Shown in pieces: positions 5,765-6,488 of a DNA stretch of 6,488 nucleotides. This stretch comes from Zhengella sp041738295 (GTDB lineage: Bacteria > Pseudomonadota > Alphaproteobacteria > Rhizobiales > Rhizobiaceae): positions 1 through 6,488 of the forward strand of contig JBGSQC010000009.1 of NCBI GenBank assembly GCA_041738295.1, in the 5' to 3' direction. The notes below the pieces were generated by a model. It was given only the letters and a program-made list of their open reading frames with translations, did no database searches and was not told the origin of the DNA. The position numbers and the translations under genes are program-made. Positions within the stretch are counted from its first letter, which is position 1, and the number at the start of each line of letters is the position of its first letter.

Positions 5765-6488
5765 TTGATGCAGCCATCCTTCGGGACATCGCCACCGAGG
5801 CCAACCGAGCCCCTTCGGTGCACAACACACAGCCGGCGCGCTGGCATCAGACACGAGATGGCGTGATCCTGATCGCCTGCGATCTCTCCCGCGTGCTGGC
5901 CCATGGCGATCCGCTCTTGCGCGATGCGGGCTTGTCCTGCGGCGCGGCGACAGAAGGCACCGTGATGGCGCTGGCGCGGCGCGGCATCGGTGCGGTGGTA
6001 GAGGACCAGTGGATCACGCATGACACCGCGACTCTGCCCGGCCACAGGATTGCAGCGCGTATTGTTGCGGGAGGGTTTGGCGCGCCGGACGATCTGGAGC
6101 GCTTTGCCGACAGCCGCTTCACCTGGCGCGACAATTTCCAACCAGCTTCCGGACAGGCCCAACGCCTGCTTGCCGAATGGGCGTCCGGCACGCCGGATGT
6201 GACCGTGGCGCAGGAGAGCGGTGATATCAAATGGCTTGCCACCCTCAACGACGAGACCTCCATGGGCTTCTTCCGCGACCGCGCCTTCCGCGCTGAACTC
6301 ACCGACTGGATGCGGCTTGACCCGGCATCGCAGCGCTATTGGGCGGACGGCATGAACCGCGAGGCCATGCGCATGGGGGCTCTGACGGCGAGGGCTGCGG
6401 GCCTGCTGCTCGGCACCAGACTATTCGAGGCGATGGACCGCATCGGGCTTGGCAAAGCGCTGACGGCGGAGACGGCCAAGACCCGCTC
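5761..6488 (+). CDS. Acg-like nitroreductase-family flavoprotein (cut by window edge)
   Basis: This is open from an ATG at 5761 to the end of the window, giving 242 residues without a stop. The signature NRAPSVHNTQPARW at 15-28 is that of the Acg/Rv3131-type nitroreductase group (R-A-P-S-x-H-N-x-Q-P-x-R-W), where this loop contacts FMN. SRFTWRDNF at 118-126 is a diverged form of the family RRTxRRPF motif (R119, T121, R123 and F126 kept). A region from about 158 on (WLATLNDET, FFRDRAFRAELTDWMR) matches the family helix before the second flavin contacts. The usual length is about 320-330 residues, so about a quarter is missing at the window edge. These proteins bind FMN; some are poor enzymes and may store flavin or act on unknown substrates. 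In M. tuberculosis several belong to the hypoxia/NO DosR set. AAGGA lies 9 bases before the ATG, which overlaps the GNAT stop. It is the last visible gene of the operon. Confidence 0.85.
   Translation, partial: MIDAAILRDIATEANRAPSVHNTQPARWHQTRDGVILIACDLSRVLAHGDPLLRDAGLSCGAATEGTVMALARRGIGAVVEDQWITHDTATLPGHRIAARIVAGGFGAPDDLERFADSRFTWRDNFQPASGQAQRLLAEWASGTPDVTVAQESGDIKWLATLNDETSMGFFRDRAFRAELTDWMRLDPASQRYWADGMNREAMRMGALTARAAGLLLGTRLFEAMDRIGLGKALTAETAKTR

Overview
The window is GC-rich (roughly 60-65% by eye) and compactly coded. The codon use and protein styles suggest an alphaproteobacterium, probably of the Rhizobiales or Rhodobacterales type. The Rrf2 regulator looks most like alphaproteobacterial RirA/NsrR proteins. 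This taxonomic call is an inference from reading alone.

Layout. Positions 912 down to 1 (minus strand) hold the first 304 residues of a hydantoinase/oxoprolinase-family protein that runs off the left edge. A 134-bp divergent intergenic region (913-1046) follows. It carries a perfect 12-bp palindrome and a near-consensus FNR/FixK-type box. On the plus strand come an Rrf2-family Fe-S regulator (1047-1550), a 74-bp gap with two small inverted repeats, and then five tightly packed genes that run off the right edge. These are a GNAT-like acyltransferase with a C-terminal membrane helix (1625-2575), a ThiF/MoeB/E1-like adenylating enzyme (2572-3453), an 8-9-helix membrane protein with a GAF-like soluble tail (3450-4655), a second, YghO-like GNAT protein (4652-5764), and an Acg-like nitroreductase-family flavoprotein (from 5761, incomplete).

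All four junctions in the five-gene run are ATGA stop/start overlaps, so the five proteins are almost certainly made together and probably act together. An adenylating enzyme, two acyltransferases, a flavin oxidoreductase and an integral membrane protein, placed behind a redox- or NO-sensing type regulator with an FNR-type site, look like a small membrane-associated biosynthetic or modification pathway switched on by low oxygen, nitrosative stress or iron status. I do not recognise it as a named system, and the substrate and product cannot be read from the sequence. The closest link I know is from memory: the mycobacterial Rv1355c (MoeY) protein fuses a ThiF domain to an Acg-like nitroreductase domain. 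That supports a functional link between the second and fifth genes here. No RNA genes, CRISPR arrays, insertion sequences or convincing terminators were seen.
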